Shown here: piece by piece, positions 18,323-25,622 of the stretch
Layout: the number at the start of each line of letters is the position of its first letter
How positions within the stretch are numbered: position 1 is the stretch's first letter
Source of the DNA: Caldilineaceae bacterium
Lineage (GTDB): Bacteria > Chloroflexota > Anaerolineae > Caldilineales > Caldilineaceae
Length of the DNA stretch: 37,088 nucleotides
Direction: 5' to 3'
NCBI GenBank assembly: GCA_026989655.1
Contig: JALSIX010000148.1
Location: 1 to 37,088 of the forward strand
Notes under the pieces: model-generated
Seen by the model: only the letters and a program-made list of their open reading frames with translations
The model's database searches: none
What the model was told of the DNA's origin: nothing
Program-made: the position numbers and the translations under genes

Positions 18323-21253
18323 TCAGCCCGCGACCTCCCCGGCAGGGTCGCCGGGGCTTCGGGGGGTGGGCCGGGCCGCGACCAGCGGCCGTTCATGGCG
18401 GCGGCGCCAACGCCAGATCCCTGCCACCACCAGGAGGGCCGCCAGGGCGACCGCGTAGTTGAACAGCTCCCAGCGGAGCTGCTCCCCCTCGCTCAGGGGA
18501 TCCAACAGGCGCACATAGCTCCCCCGCGCCCGGATGCGCAGGAGGTCCAGGTCCTCCACCGCCCAGTCCACCGCGTTCTGGACGAAGAGCAGGTTGTTCA
18601 GATAGCGATCCCCCGTGAGCTGGGCCGAGAGGTTCAACACCAGGTCGTCCACCATGGACGCGCTGCCCACCACCACCAGCCGGGCCGTGTCGGGCGATCG
18701 CTCCACCACGTTCACCGGAGGCGGTGTGGGGGTGGGCTCCATGGGGGCGGCTTCCCCCTCCTCGGGCGGGGTCTCCGCCTCCTCCCAGGGCAGGGGGCGA
18801 TCCGCAAAGTAGCTCTCGAAGCTCCCCTGGACCGAGACGGCCAGGGCATAGGAGCGCCGCGCTCCCTCCACCGGGAAACCGAACTCCGGATACTGCTCGA
18901 AGTCCGGCTGGATCTCCAGATCGGTCCGCAGCCAGGCCTGTTCGCTGGAGCGCAGGAGAACCCGGACCTCCCGGGTCTCGTTGGCGGCCTCGTCCACCTG
19001 GATGGGAGAGGCCCAGGGCACGGTGACCGCGGGCAGGTTGCTCACCACCGGGCTCTCCCGATCCATGCCGTCGGGCCGCACGTCCACGAAGAAGGGGTAA
19101 TCCATGGCCTGGAGCTCCTGGACCGGCAGGCCGTTGACCATGCGGGTGACCACCACCGGGAAGGGCTGGCTCTGGGGATCCATCACCAGGGCCTCCTGCA
19201 CATCGATGCCGTAGTGGCGCAGCATCTCCTGCAGGCCTCCTTCCACGGGGCGAATGGCCAGGGTACCGCCGAAGATGTCCGGCGCGAAGCGGTAGTTCCC
19301 GGCCAGGAGGACCACCGAGCCGCCCCGCATCAGGTACTGGTCGATGGCAAAGCGCTGCTTGTCGTCCATGGCCTGGGGAGCGATGACCAGGAGCATGTCC
19401 AGGTCTTCGGGCGCCTGGCCGTCGGCCAGGGTGACGTTCCGCACCTCGTACTGTTGCTGGAGCTGCTGGGTGAGGAGCTCCCAGGTCACCAGCCCGGGCT
19501 GGGGCTGGCCGAAGGCATCGGTCATGGCCTCGGGCGGGGGCGTCCACAGGCCCACGGTGCGCAGGAAGCCGCCGCCGGTCCGCTTGAGCACGGCCTCGAT
19601 GGCCTGCCGGGCGGTGAGCTCGTTGATCTCCCCGCCGGGATAGACCACGTGGATCCGATCCCCCACCTGCAGCAGGAGATGGAGGTAGTAGCTGTCCGGG
19701 GAGAAGAAGGAGACCGGGAAGGGCTGGAGGCCGTACTGCTCCACAAGCTGGCGGCGGGTCAGGCGGGCGTCGGGCGCGTCCGGGTCCACGAGCTCGAAGG
19801 TGAGCTTCCCCTGGGACCGTTCCGCGATCTCCTGGGCCACCTGGGAGATGACCTCCGGCGCGTCGGCCAGGGGCTCGGGCAGAGTGCTCTGGGTGACCAC
19901 CAGGGTCAGATGGACGGGCTCCTCCATGGCGGCCAGGATGGCATCCACGCTCTGGAAACCATAGACCACCCGTTTGATGGCCCGGGTCAGGTCGTACTCC
20001 AGGTTGCGGAGCCGCACATCGATGGTCCCGTCTCGGTTCGGGGTGACCTCGATGAGGTCGCTGTAGCGGAGGGTCACGCTCTGGTCCGCGTACCGGACCA
20101 GGATGTCGAAGTAGGAGCTGATCACCGCGGCCTCGTAACGGCCGGCCACCTGGAAGGGCGTGGGCTGGATGCCGTAGGTCTGGGTGGCCTCGGCCTCCAG
20201 CTCCGGATCCTGGGTCGGGTCCACCACCTCTGCGATGACCAGGCCTCGGCCGGCGATCGCGTACTCCTGGAGCATGTCCGCGACCTGGGGGGCCAGGGGC
20301 GCCAGAAGGGGATGGGTCCGCTCGCTGATGTAGGCCCGGATGAGCAGGGGCTCCTGGAGATTGGCCAGCAGCTCCCGGGTCACGGGGGAGAGGCTGAACT
20401 CCTTGGCCTCGGTGGTGTCCAGGCGCAGGGCGGTGATGGGGGCCATCCAGACATTGACCAGCACCAGGTTCGCGATGATCAGCCCGCTGAGGAGGGCCTG
20501 GCGACGCCGATGGCTCCGGGCCCCCACTCCCCGACCCCAGCGCTTGGCCTGGAGGGAGAGGACGTTCAGGGCGAGGAAGATGCCGGTCAGGGCCAGGTAG
20601 TAGAGCAGATCCCGCAGGTCGATGACCCCACGCTCGATGCTGGCAAAGCGGCTGCCCGTGCCCAGAGCCCGCAGGAGGTCGCCGGTTCCGGTGCCCACCA
20701 GTTGGGTGACCGGGCCGGAGCCCACCAGGTAGAACAGCCCACCCACCAGGCCGGTGGCGATGAGGGCCACGATCTGGTTGTCCGTTCGCGAGGACATGAA
20801 GAGGCCGATGGCCGCGTAGGCCGCGGCCAGGAGGAGCGCGGCCAGGTAGCCCGCGATCACCGGGCCCCAGTCCAGGTTGCCCAGCCGAGACACGGTGAGA
20901 GGCAGGGCCAGGGTCAGGGCCAGGGCCAGGGCCACCATGGCCAGCACGGCCAGGAACTTGCCCACCACCAGTTGGGCCGGGCGCACCGGCAGGGTGAGGA
21001 GCATCTCCAGGGTGCCGGTGCGCTGCTCCTCGCTCCACTGGCGCATGGTCAGCGCGGCCACCAGGAAGATGAGCAACACCGGCAGCCAGCGGAAGAGAGG
21101 CCGCAGGTCGGCCAGCCCCCGCGCGAAGAAGGCCTCCACCCAGAAGAACGCGAAGAGGGTCGCGGCCAGAAAGGCGGCCAGGAAGATCAGGGCCATGGCC
21201 GAGCCGAAGTAGCCGTCCAGTTCCTTCCGAGCAATGGCCAGGATCTGTCGCAT
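18323..21253 (-). CDS. GldF-GldG fusion: ABC-2 permease joined to an auxiliary Gld-type domain
   Basis: The 976-residue protein joins two proteins that are separate in Bacteroidetes. Residues 1 to about 245 are an ABC-2 permease with six TM helices (starting MRQILAIARKELDGYFGS; EEQRTGTLEMLLTLPV is the classic EQRxGTLE cytosolic motif). From about 260 it becomes GldG-like: a TM helix, then LDTTEAKEFSLSPVTRELL, matching the DLTxxKxYSLS start of ABC-transporter auxiliary domains, a large extracytoplasmic domain with a Rossmann-like part (LLVIAPQAMDDKQRFAIDQYLMRGG), a Pro-rich linker and a final TM helix near 945-965. Substrate unknown; relatives are linked to gliding or export of surface material. 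AAGGAGAT lies nine bases before ATG. Confidence 0.88.
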   Translation of the reverse strand: MRQILAIARKELDGYFGSAMALIFLAAFLAATLFAFFWVEAFFARGLADLRPLFRWLPVLLIFLVAALTMRQWSEEQRTGTLEMLLTLPVRPAQLVVGKFLAVLAMVALALALTLALPLTVSRLGNLDWGPVIAGYLAALLLAAAYAAIGLFMSSRTDNQIVALIATGLVGGLFYLVGSGPVTQLVGTGTGDLLRALGTGSRFASIERGVIDLRDLLYYLALTGIFLALNVLSLQAKRWGRGVGARSHRRRQALLSGLIIANLVLVNVWMAPITALRLDTTEAKEFSLSPVTRELLANLQEPLLIRAYISERTHPLLAPLAPQVADMLQEYAIAGRGLVIAEVVDPTQDPELEAEATQTYGIQPTPFQVAGRYEAAVISSYFDILVRYADQSVTLRYSDLIEVTPNRDGTIDVRLRNLEYDLTRAIKRVVYGFQSVDAILAAMEEPVHLTLVVTQSTLPEPLADAPEVISQVAQEIAERSQGKLTFELVDPDAPDARLTRRQLVEQYGLQPFPVSFFSPDSYYLHLLLQVGDRIHVVYPGGEINELTARQAIEAVLKRTGGGFLRTVGLWTPPPEAMTDAFGQPQPGLVTWELLTQQLQQQYEVRNVTLADGQAPEDLDMLLVIAPQAMDDKQRFAIDQYLMRGGSVVLLAGNYRFAPDIFGGTLAIRPVEGGLQEMLRHYGIDVQEALVMDPQSQPFPVVVTRMVNGLPVQELQAMDYPFFVDVRPDGMDRESPVVSNLPAVTVPWASPIQVDEAANETREVRVLLRSSEQAWLRTDLEIQPDFEQYPEFGFPVEGARRSYALAVSVQGSFESYFADRPLPWEEAETPPEEGEAAPMEPTPTPPPVNVVERSPDTARLVVVGSASMVDDLVLNLSAQLTGDRYLNNLLFVQNAVDWAVEDLDLLRIRARGSYVRLLDPLSEGEQLRWELFNYAVALAALLVVAGIWRWRRRHERPLVAARPTPRSPGDPAGEVAG

Positions 21254-21326
21254 GGCACCAAATCTCCTTGCACGAAACCAGACCGAGAGAGGTCGCGGCC
21301 GGCAGGACCTGTGAGCCCCTACCCCC

Positions 21327-22247
21327 TCATCCGGCGGTGGCCAGCTCGTTGAACACGGCCTCCAAAGTGCGGACATCGGACCGGATCTCCCGGACCGGCC
21401 AGCCCTCACCGGCGGCCAGCCGGAAGAGGACCGGGCACAGATCCGCGCCGTCGGCCGGGCGGACCCGATACCGAGGCCGGCCGTCGGGAAGCTGCTCCGC
21501 CTCCACCTCGCCCACTCCCTCCAGCGCTTCCAGCCGTTCCACCACCCCGGGGACCTCTCGCTCCAGGACCAGCAGAGCATCGCCCGTGGTCGCCAGTTCG
21601 GCCAGATGCGCGTCGGCCCGAACCCGGCCGTTCATCAGCATCAGGACCCGATGGCACAGGGCCTCCACCTCGGACAGGATGTGGGTGGAGAAGAGGACCG
21701 TGCTGTGCTCGGCCAGGCCCCGGATCAGGCGGCGGATCTCCACGATCTGGGTGGGGTCCAGGCCCACGGTGGGCTCGTCCAGGATGAGGAGCTTGGGCCG
21801 GTGGAGGATGGCCTGGGCCAGCCCCACCCGCTGGCGATAGCCCTTGCTCAGCTCTCCAATGGGCTGGGTGACCCGATCCACCAGCCCCACCGCGTGGACC
21901 GCCTCCCCGATCCGCTCCTCCTGTTGCTGAGGTGGGATGCCCCGCAGGTCGGCCATGAGCTTCAGATAGCCCTGGACCGTGAGCTCGGGGTAGAGGGGTG
22001 CGTTCTCGGGCAGGTAGCCGATCCGGGCCTGGACCGCCTGGGTGTGGACCAGGACATCCAGGCCGTCCACCCGGACCGTGCCCTCATCGGGCTGCAGATA
22101 GCCGGTGAGGATCTTGATGATGGTGGTCTTGCCGGCCCCGTTGGGGCCCAACAGGCCCACGATCTCGCCGGGTTCGATGTGGAAGCTCACATCCTCCAGG
22201 GCCTGGATGGGCCCGTAGGCCTTGTAGAGGTGCTCCACATGGATCAT
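21327..22247 (-). CDS. ABC transporter ATP-binding protein (GldA-like)
   Basis: ATPase that powers the neighbouring ABC-2 permease. The 306-residue protein has Walker A GPNGAGKTT (34-42), the Q-loop region YLPENAPLYPELTV, signature LSKGYRQRV, Walker B LLILDEPTVGLD and the switch STHILSEVE. YLPENxPLYxELTV and LSKGYRQRVGLAQ are the typical wording of GldA/CcmA-like drug-and-gliding type ATPases. The C-terminal 80 residues form the small DUF4162-like domain (LERLEALEGVGEVEAEQ). First gene of the minus-strand cassette, 73 nt ahead of the GldFG fusion. A candidate promoter lies about 70 nt upstream. Confidence 0.92.
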   Translation of the reverse strand: MIHVEHLYKAYGPIQALEDVSFHIEPGEIVGLLGPNGAGKTTIIKILTGYLQPDEGTVRVDGLDVLVHTQAVQARIGYLPENAPLYPELTVQGYLKLMADLRGIPPQQQEERIGEAVHAVGLVDRVTQPIGELSKGYRQRVGLAQAILHRPKLLILDEPTVGLDPTQIVEIRRLIRGLAEHSTVLFSTHILSEVEALCHRVLMLMNGRVRADAHLAELATTGDALLVLEREVPGVVERLEALEGVGEVEAEQLPDGRPRYRVRPADGADLCPVLFRLAAGEGWPVREIRSDVRTLEAVFNELATAG

Positions 22248-22315
22248 CGGTGTGCCTCCAGACTGCCAGCTATCCCCGGAACAGGAGCGCCGGGGACCAG
22301 ACCTCCCACCCCGGA

Positions 22316-22352
22316 CGGTATTTTTATACCGCCCATCCCGATGGAGAGGCAA
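22316..22352 (-). promoter_or_regulatory. Candidate promoter of the GldA/GldFG cassette with an overlapping inverted repeat
   Basis: On the minus strand TTGCCT (22352-22347) and TATAAA (22328-22323) are 18 bp apart. The -10 sits inside the inverted repeat CGGTAT-TTTT-ATACCG (22316-22331), a likely operator. The same -35 hexamer and spacing occur in the topA promoter, and both share the 10-mer GAGAGGCAAA on the plus strand. Confidence 0.45.
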
Positions 22353-22442
22353 ATGGCCGCACCCGAGGAGAACCCAACAGGGCCATGGCTGGATCTTCTC
22401 CGACAGTTCCGGGGTGGTCGGCACAGCCCGGCGCGCGGGCGA

Positions 22443-22481
22443 GCCCTCCAGGGAAAGGCCTGTCCCATCCCCCTGGAGGGC
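22443..22481. repeat. 11-bp inverted repeat in the intergenic region before the M24-like gene
   Basis: GCCCTCCAGGG (22443-22453) and CCCTGGAGGGC (22471-22481) pair perfectly around 17 nt. The 22248-22611 region (364 bp) has no convincing gene: it holds the leftward promoter, this hairpin and a possible weak rightward promoter. The hairpin has no T-run on either strand. Confidence 0.4.
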
Positions 22482-22542
22482 CTCCTGCTCCTTTCCTGGG
22501 CGTGCACCTTCCCGCGGAGCCATCCCCAGGGAGCCTGCGGCG

Positions 22543-22572
22543 TTGGCCTTTCCCGCCGAATTGGTGTAAAAA
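22543..22572 (+). promoter_or_regulatory. Weak candidate promoter for the M24-like/aldolase/HD operon
   Basis: TTGGCC (22543-22548), 18 bp, TAAAAA (22567-22572) with TG just before the -10. The -35 hexamer equals that of the upstream sufR promoter. The -10 matches only four of six, so support is modest. Confidence 0.3.
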
Positions 22573-22611
22573 GGGGACAGGGGAGCCCGCATCGCACCAG
22601 GAGAGGCCACC

Positions 22612-23700
22612 ATGACCCCGATCCAACCCAAACTGGATGCCGTCCGCGCCCTGATGGACGAAAACGGTCTGGACGGGATGTTGCTGGAGAAGGTCAGCAG
22701 CTTTGCCTGGGCCACCAACGGCGGCGCCTCCTACATCAACACCGCGTCCTCCTACGGCACCTCCCAGCTCCTCATCACCCGAGACAGCCACCACCTGATC
22801 ACGAACAACATCGAGGCCCCCAGGCTGCTGGCCGAAGAGGGCCTGGCCCACCAGGGCTGGCAGGTCCACGCGCCCCACTGGTACGAGCGGCCGACCCTGC
22901 TTCGGGAGCTGACCCGGGGGCTGAACCTGGGCGCGGACGGCCCCCGCCCCGACGCGGTGGACCTCTCCCTGGCCATGGCTCGGCTGCGCAGCCGCCTCTC
23001 CGAGCTGGAGCAGGAGCGCTTCCGCAAGCTGGGGCGCCTCTGCGCCCAGGCCATGGACGCAGCCTGTCGCCGGATCCAGCCGGGATGGACCGAGTTCGAG
23101 ATCGCAGCCGCCCTGGCCGAGGAGACAGAACGCCGGGGCGCCCAGCCCATCGTCAACCTCATCGCGGTGGACGACCGCATCCGACGCTATCGCCACCCCC
23201 TGCCCACGGACAGGGTCCTGGAACGCTACGCCATGCTCGTGCTGTGTGGCCGCCGATGGGGGCTGGTGGTCTCCCTCACCCGGCTGGTCCACTTCGGCCC
23301 CCTGCCCGACGACCTGCGCCACCGGATGGAGGCCTGCGCTCGGGTGGACGCCACCTTCATCCATGCCACCCGACCCGGTAGCTCTTTGGACCAGATCTTC
23401 CGCACAGCCGTGGACGCGTACGCGGCCGTGGGCTTCAGCGGAGAATGGCAGCTCCACCACCAGGGCGGCCCCGCGGGCTTCGAACCCCGGGAATGGATCG
23501 CCACCCTGGAGACCGAGGACCGGGTCCTCCTGGGCCAGGCCTACGCCTGGAACCCCTCCATCACCGGCGTCAAATCCGAGGACACCATCCTGGTGGGCGA
23601 ACAGGGCAACGAGATCCTCACGGCCATCGAGGGCTGGCCCTCCATCCCGGTGGAGATGGGCGGCCACGTCCTCCACCGTCCGGCCATCCTGGAACGTTAG
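22612..23700 (+). CDS. M24 (creatinase/aminopeptidase P-like) protein lacking most metal ligands
   Basis: The 362-residue product has the two-domain plan of Xaa-Pro peptidases: an N-terminal creatinase-like domain (1-130) and a pita-bread C-terminal domain. In the catalytic region the usual metal ligands are mostly gone: the first Asp position reads VLCGRRWG (Cys212), the second, normally DxTR, is SLTR (Ser221), and the third-to-last Glu (EPG) is Asn314 in AYAWNPS. His282/283 and Glu323 (KSEDTILV) remain. The HHQGGPAGFEPRE motif is typical of this divergent subgroup. It is therefore unlikely to be a di-metal peptidase; it may be metal-independent (as creatinase is), or non-catalytic. AGGAGAGG precedes ATG. 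It is followed after 11 nt by the aldolase gene. Confidence 0.82.
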   Translation: MTPIQPKLDAVRALMDENGLDGMLLEKVSSFAWATNGGASYINTASSYGTSQLLITRDSHHLITNNIEAPRLLAEEGLAHQGWQVHAPHWYERPTLLRELTRGLNLGADGPRPDAVDLSLAMARLRSRLSELEQERFRKLGRLCAQAMDAACRRIQPGWTEFEIAAALAEETERRGAQPIVNLIAVDDRIRRYRHPLPTDRVLERYAMLVLCGRRWGLVVSLTRLVHFGPLPDDLRHRMEACARVDATFIHATRPGSSLDQIFRTAVDAYAAVGFSGEWQLHHQGGPAGFEPREWIATLETEDRVLLGQAYAWNPSITGVKSEDTILVGEQGNEILTAIEGWPSIPVEMGGHVLHRPAILER

Positions 23701-23711
23701 GAGCTCCTGCC

Positions 23712-24662
23712 ATGGACCTCGGTCTTCGCGGCGTCCTCGCCCCGGTCCTCACCCCCCTCACCCCAGACCTGCAACCGGATCTCCCCCGGATGGTGGAACA
23801 CGCCCGCTGGCTGCTGGAGCACGGCTGCCACGGCCTGGTGGTCTTCGGCACCACCGGCGAAGCCACCTCCTTTGCCGTGGAGGAGCGCATGGCCGTGGTG
23901 GACGGCCTGCTCCAGGCCGGTCTGCCCGGAGATCGGCTCCTGGTGGGCACGGGATGCCCCTCCATCCAGGACACCGCGACCCTGAGCGCCCATGCAGTGC
24001 GCAGCGGCTGTGCCGGGGTCCTGGTGTTGCCCCCCTACTACTACAAGGACGTGGACGACCAGGGGCTCTTCCGGGCCTACGCCACCACGATCGAACGGGT
24101 GGGCGATCCCCGGCTGCGCATGGTGCTGTACCACATCCCCCAGGTCTCCCACGTGGATCTCTCCCTGGATCTCATCGCCCGGCTCGTGGAGAGCTTCCCG
24201 GAGACCGTGATAGGGATCAAGGACAGCTCCGGCGACTGGGCCCATCTGAAGGCCCTGCTGGAGCGCTTTCCTGGGTTTGGGATCTTCACAGGCACGGAGA
24301 GGTTCCTGCTCCCCACCCTCCGGCACGGTGGAGCGGGCACCATCTGCGCCCCCGCGAACGTCCTCCCCCAGTCCCTCCGGACCCTCTGCGATCGCTGGGA
24401 GACACCGGAGGCGGAGTCCCTCCAGGCCCAGATCACGTGGCTGCGGGATCTCCTGGCCACACTCCAGGTACCGGCCATTCCCGGGCTCAAGGCGCTGGTG
24501 GCCCAACGCACCGGCCATGAGGGATGGCTGCGGGTCCGGCCACCGCTCCTGTCCCTGTCCTCCGAACAACGCGAACGTCTCCAGGCGGCTGTGGCCGGCC
24601 GGAAACCCCAGGCAGAAGAGGGGGGAGCCCTCCACCGCGTCTGGACCGAGCACAGACCATGA
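23712..24662 (+). CDS. Dihydrodipicolinate synthase family aldolase
   Basis: A class I (Schiff-base) aldolase/lyase of the DapA/NanA superfamily, condensing or cleaving pyruvate-linked substrates. The 316-residue protein has GTTGEATS near residue 46, LPPYYYKDVDDQ, the catalytic Tyr140 in MVLYHIPQ and the Schiff-base Lys170 in IGIKDSSGDW. The usual YNIP reads YHIP, and the lysine-pathway Arg region is not obvious, so it may not be the biosynthetic DapA; a sugar-acid or hydroxyproline-type aldolase is as likely. AGGAG overlaps the preceding stop. It overlaps the HD gene by four bases (ATGA). The operon partners (M24-like and HD proteins) do not fix a pathway. Confidence 0.88.
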   Translation: MDLGLRGVLAPVLTPLTPDLQPDLPRMVEHARWLLEHGCHGLVVFGTTGEATSFAVEERMAVVDGLLQAGLPGDRLLVGTGCPSIQDTATLSAHAVRSGCAGVLVLPPYYYKDVDDQGLFRAYATTIERVGDPRLRMVLYHIPQVSHVDLSLDLIARLVESFPETVIGIKDSSGDWAHLKALLERFPGFGIFTGTERFLLPTLRHGGAGTICAPANVLPQSLRTLCDRWETPEAESLQAQITWLRDLLATLQVPAIPGLKALVAQRTGHEGWLRVRPPLLSLSSEQRERLQAAVAGRKPQAEEGGALHRVWTEHRP

Positions 24663-25372
24663 CCCCCTTCCCACCGGAACCCCTGGAGCCCATCCACGAC
24701 GAACGCCTCTTCCGGCAGCTCCGCTTTCTGGTGGAGATCGACCGCCTGAAAGGCGTGCTCCGGCGCACCTACCTGGTGGGCGCAGAGCGGCTGGAGAACT
24801 CCGCGGAGCACTCCTGGCACCTGGCCGTGGCCTGCATGGTCCTGGCCGAGCACGCGGACGAACCGGTGGACATCCTCCGGGCCCTGAAGATGGTGCTGGT
24901 CCACGACTTGGTGGAGATCGACGCAGGGGACACCTACGCCTACGATCCCGCGGCCCACGTGGACAAGGCCGAACGGGAACAGCGGGCCGCGGAACGGATC
25001 TTCGGGCTCCTGCCGGAGGAGCAGGCCCAGGAGTTCCACGCCCTCTGGCGGGAGTTCGAGGCCCGGAAGACCCCAGAGGCCCGTTTCGCGAACGCCCTGG
25101 ATCGCCTCATCCCCCTGCTGCACAGCATCCACACCGGAGGCCGCTCCTGGCGCCAGGGCCAGGTGGTCCGCAGCCAGGTGGCCCGACGTCTGGCCCCCAT
25201 TCGAGAGGTGTCCACGGCCCTGGGAGAGGCAGCCGAAGCACTCCTGCGCTGGGCCGTGGACCAGGGCCTGTTGCCCGACGACACGGCCCAGGGCCCAACC
25301 CACCCCTGCCCAGACGAAGGTCCCCATCCCTCCATGGCCGCGCCCCCGAAGCCCACCCCTCCTTCGGGCTGA
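24659..25372 (+). CDS. HD-domain protein, 5'-deoxynucleotidase (YfbR/HDDC2) type
   Basis: Metal-dependent phosphohydrolase, probably removing phosphate from deoxynucleoside monophosphates. The 237-residue protein carries ENSAEHSWH (His51), LVHDLVEIDAGD (His82, Asp83, Glu86, Asp91) and a later Asp in FANALDRLIPLLH, the ligand set of the HDDC2/YfbR group. The last 40 residues are a Pro-rich tail without homology. It is translationally coupled to the aldolase gene and ends the three-gene operon. Function as a nucleotidase is from family knowledge; the specific nucleotide is unknown. Confidence 0.9.
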   Translation: MTPFPPEPLEPIHDERLFRQLRFLVEIDRLKGVLRRTYLVGAERLENSAEHSWHLAVACMVLAEHADEPVDILRALKMVLVHDLVEIDAGDTYAYDPAAHVDKAEREQRAAERIFGLLPEEQAQEFHALWREFEARKTPEARFANALDRLIPLLHSIHTGGRSWRQGQVVRSQVARRLAPIREVSTALGEAAEALLRWAVDQGLLPDDTAQGPTHPCPDEGPHPSMAAPPKPTPPSG

Positions 25373-25438
25373 GTGCTTCGGGCAGGGCTCCAGGCGAACG
25401 CTCCAGGGCCCTCCCCGGGACATGGTTTGTCCTGATCA

Positions 25439-25474
25439 CCTCGATATTGGCCTCGATATCGGTCTCGATATCGA
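25439..25474. repeat. Three tandem 12-bp repeats containing TCGATAT
   Basis: Three copies of a YCTCGATATYGR unit occupy 25439-25450, 25451-25462 and 25463-25474. The second contains the palindrome CGATATCG and the third TCGATATCGA. They lie about 140 bp before the polX promoter in a 250-bp gap that otherwise holds nothing recognisable. Another CGATATCG occurs at 34384-34391 beside the xseB promoter. Probably clustered sites for a dimeric regulator (inference). Confidence 0.5.
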
Positions 25475-25587
25475 ACAAGGGTGGATCATCGATAAGGAGG
25501 GCTCCTGTCCACGGCTGAGGTGAGAAGCAGACCCCGACGCGGCCGAGCCCGACCCGGGTGCAATAGGCCCCGTCCCTTCCCATCTCC

Positions 25588-25616
25588 TTCCCCAAAATCC
25601 CAGGCTGTCGTATAAT
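25588..25616 (+). promoter_or_regulatory. polX promoter, probably giving a leaderless mRNA
   Basis: A perfect TATAAT at 25611-25616 is preceded at 17 bp by a weak TTCCCC (25588-25593). The polX ATG begins only six bases after the -10, so transcription should start at or next to the A of ATG. No ribosome site precedes the start. Confidence 0.55.
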
Positions 25617-25622
25617 AGGGCC

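Noticed and set aside
18239-21352. Very long plus-strand open frame (over 1000 codons) opposite the GldFG fusion
   Set aside because: Absence of stops is a by-product of high GC. The minus strand carries TM helices, GldG motifs and good ribosome sites; the plus-strand product is His/Gln/Gly-rich nonsense.
22250-22615. Small open frames between the GldA and M24-like genes
   Set aside because: No ribosome site, no family resemblance, and they overlap the promoter and hairpin; codon pattern is not gene-like.
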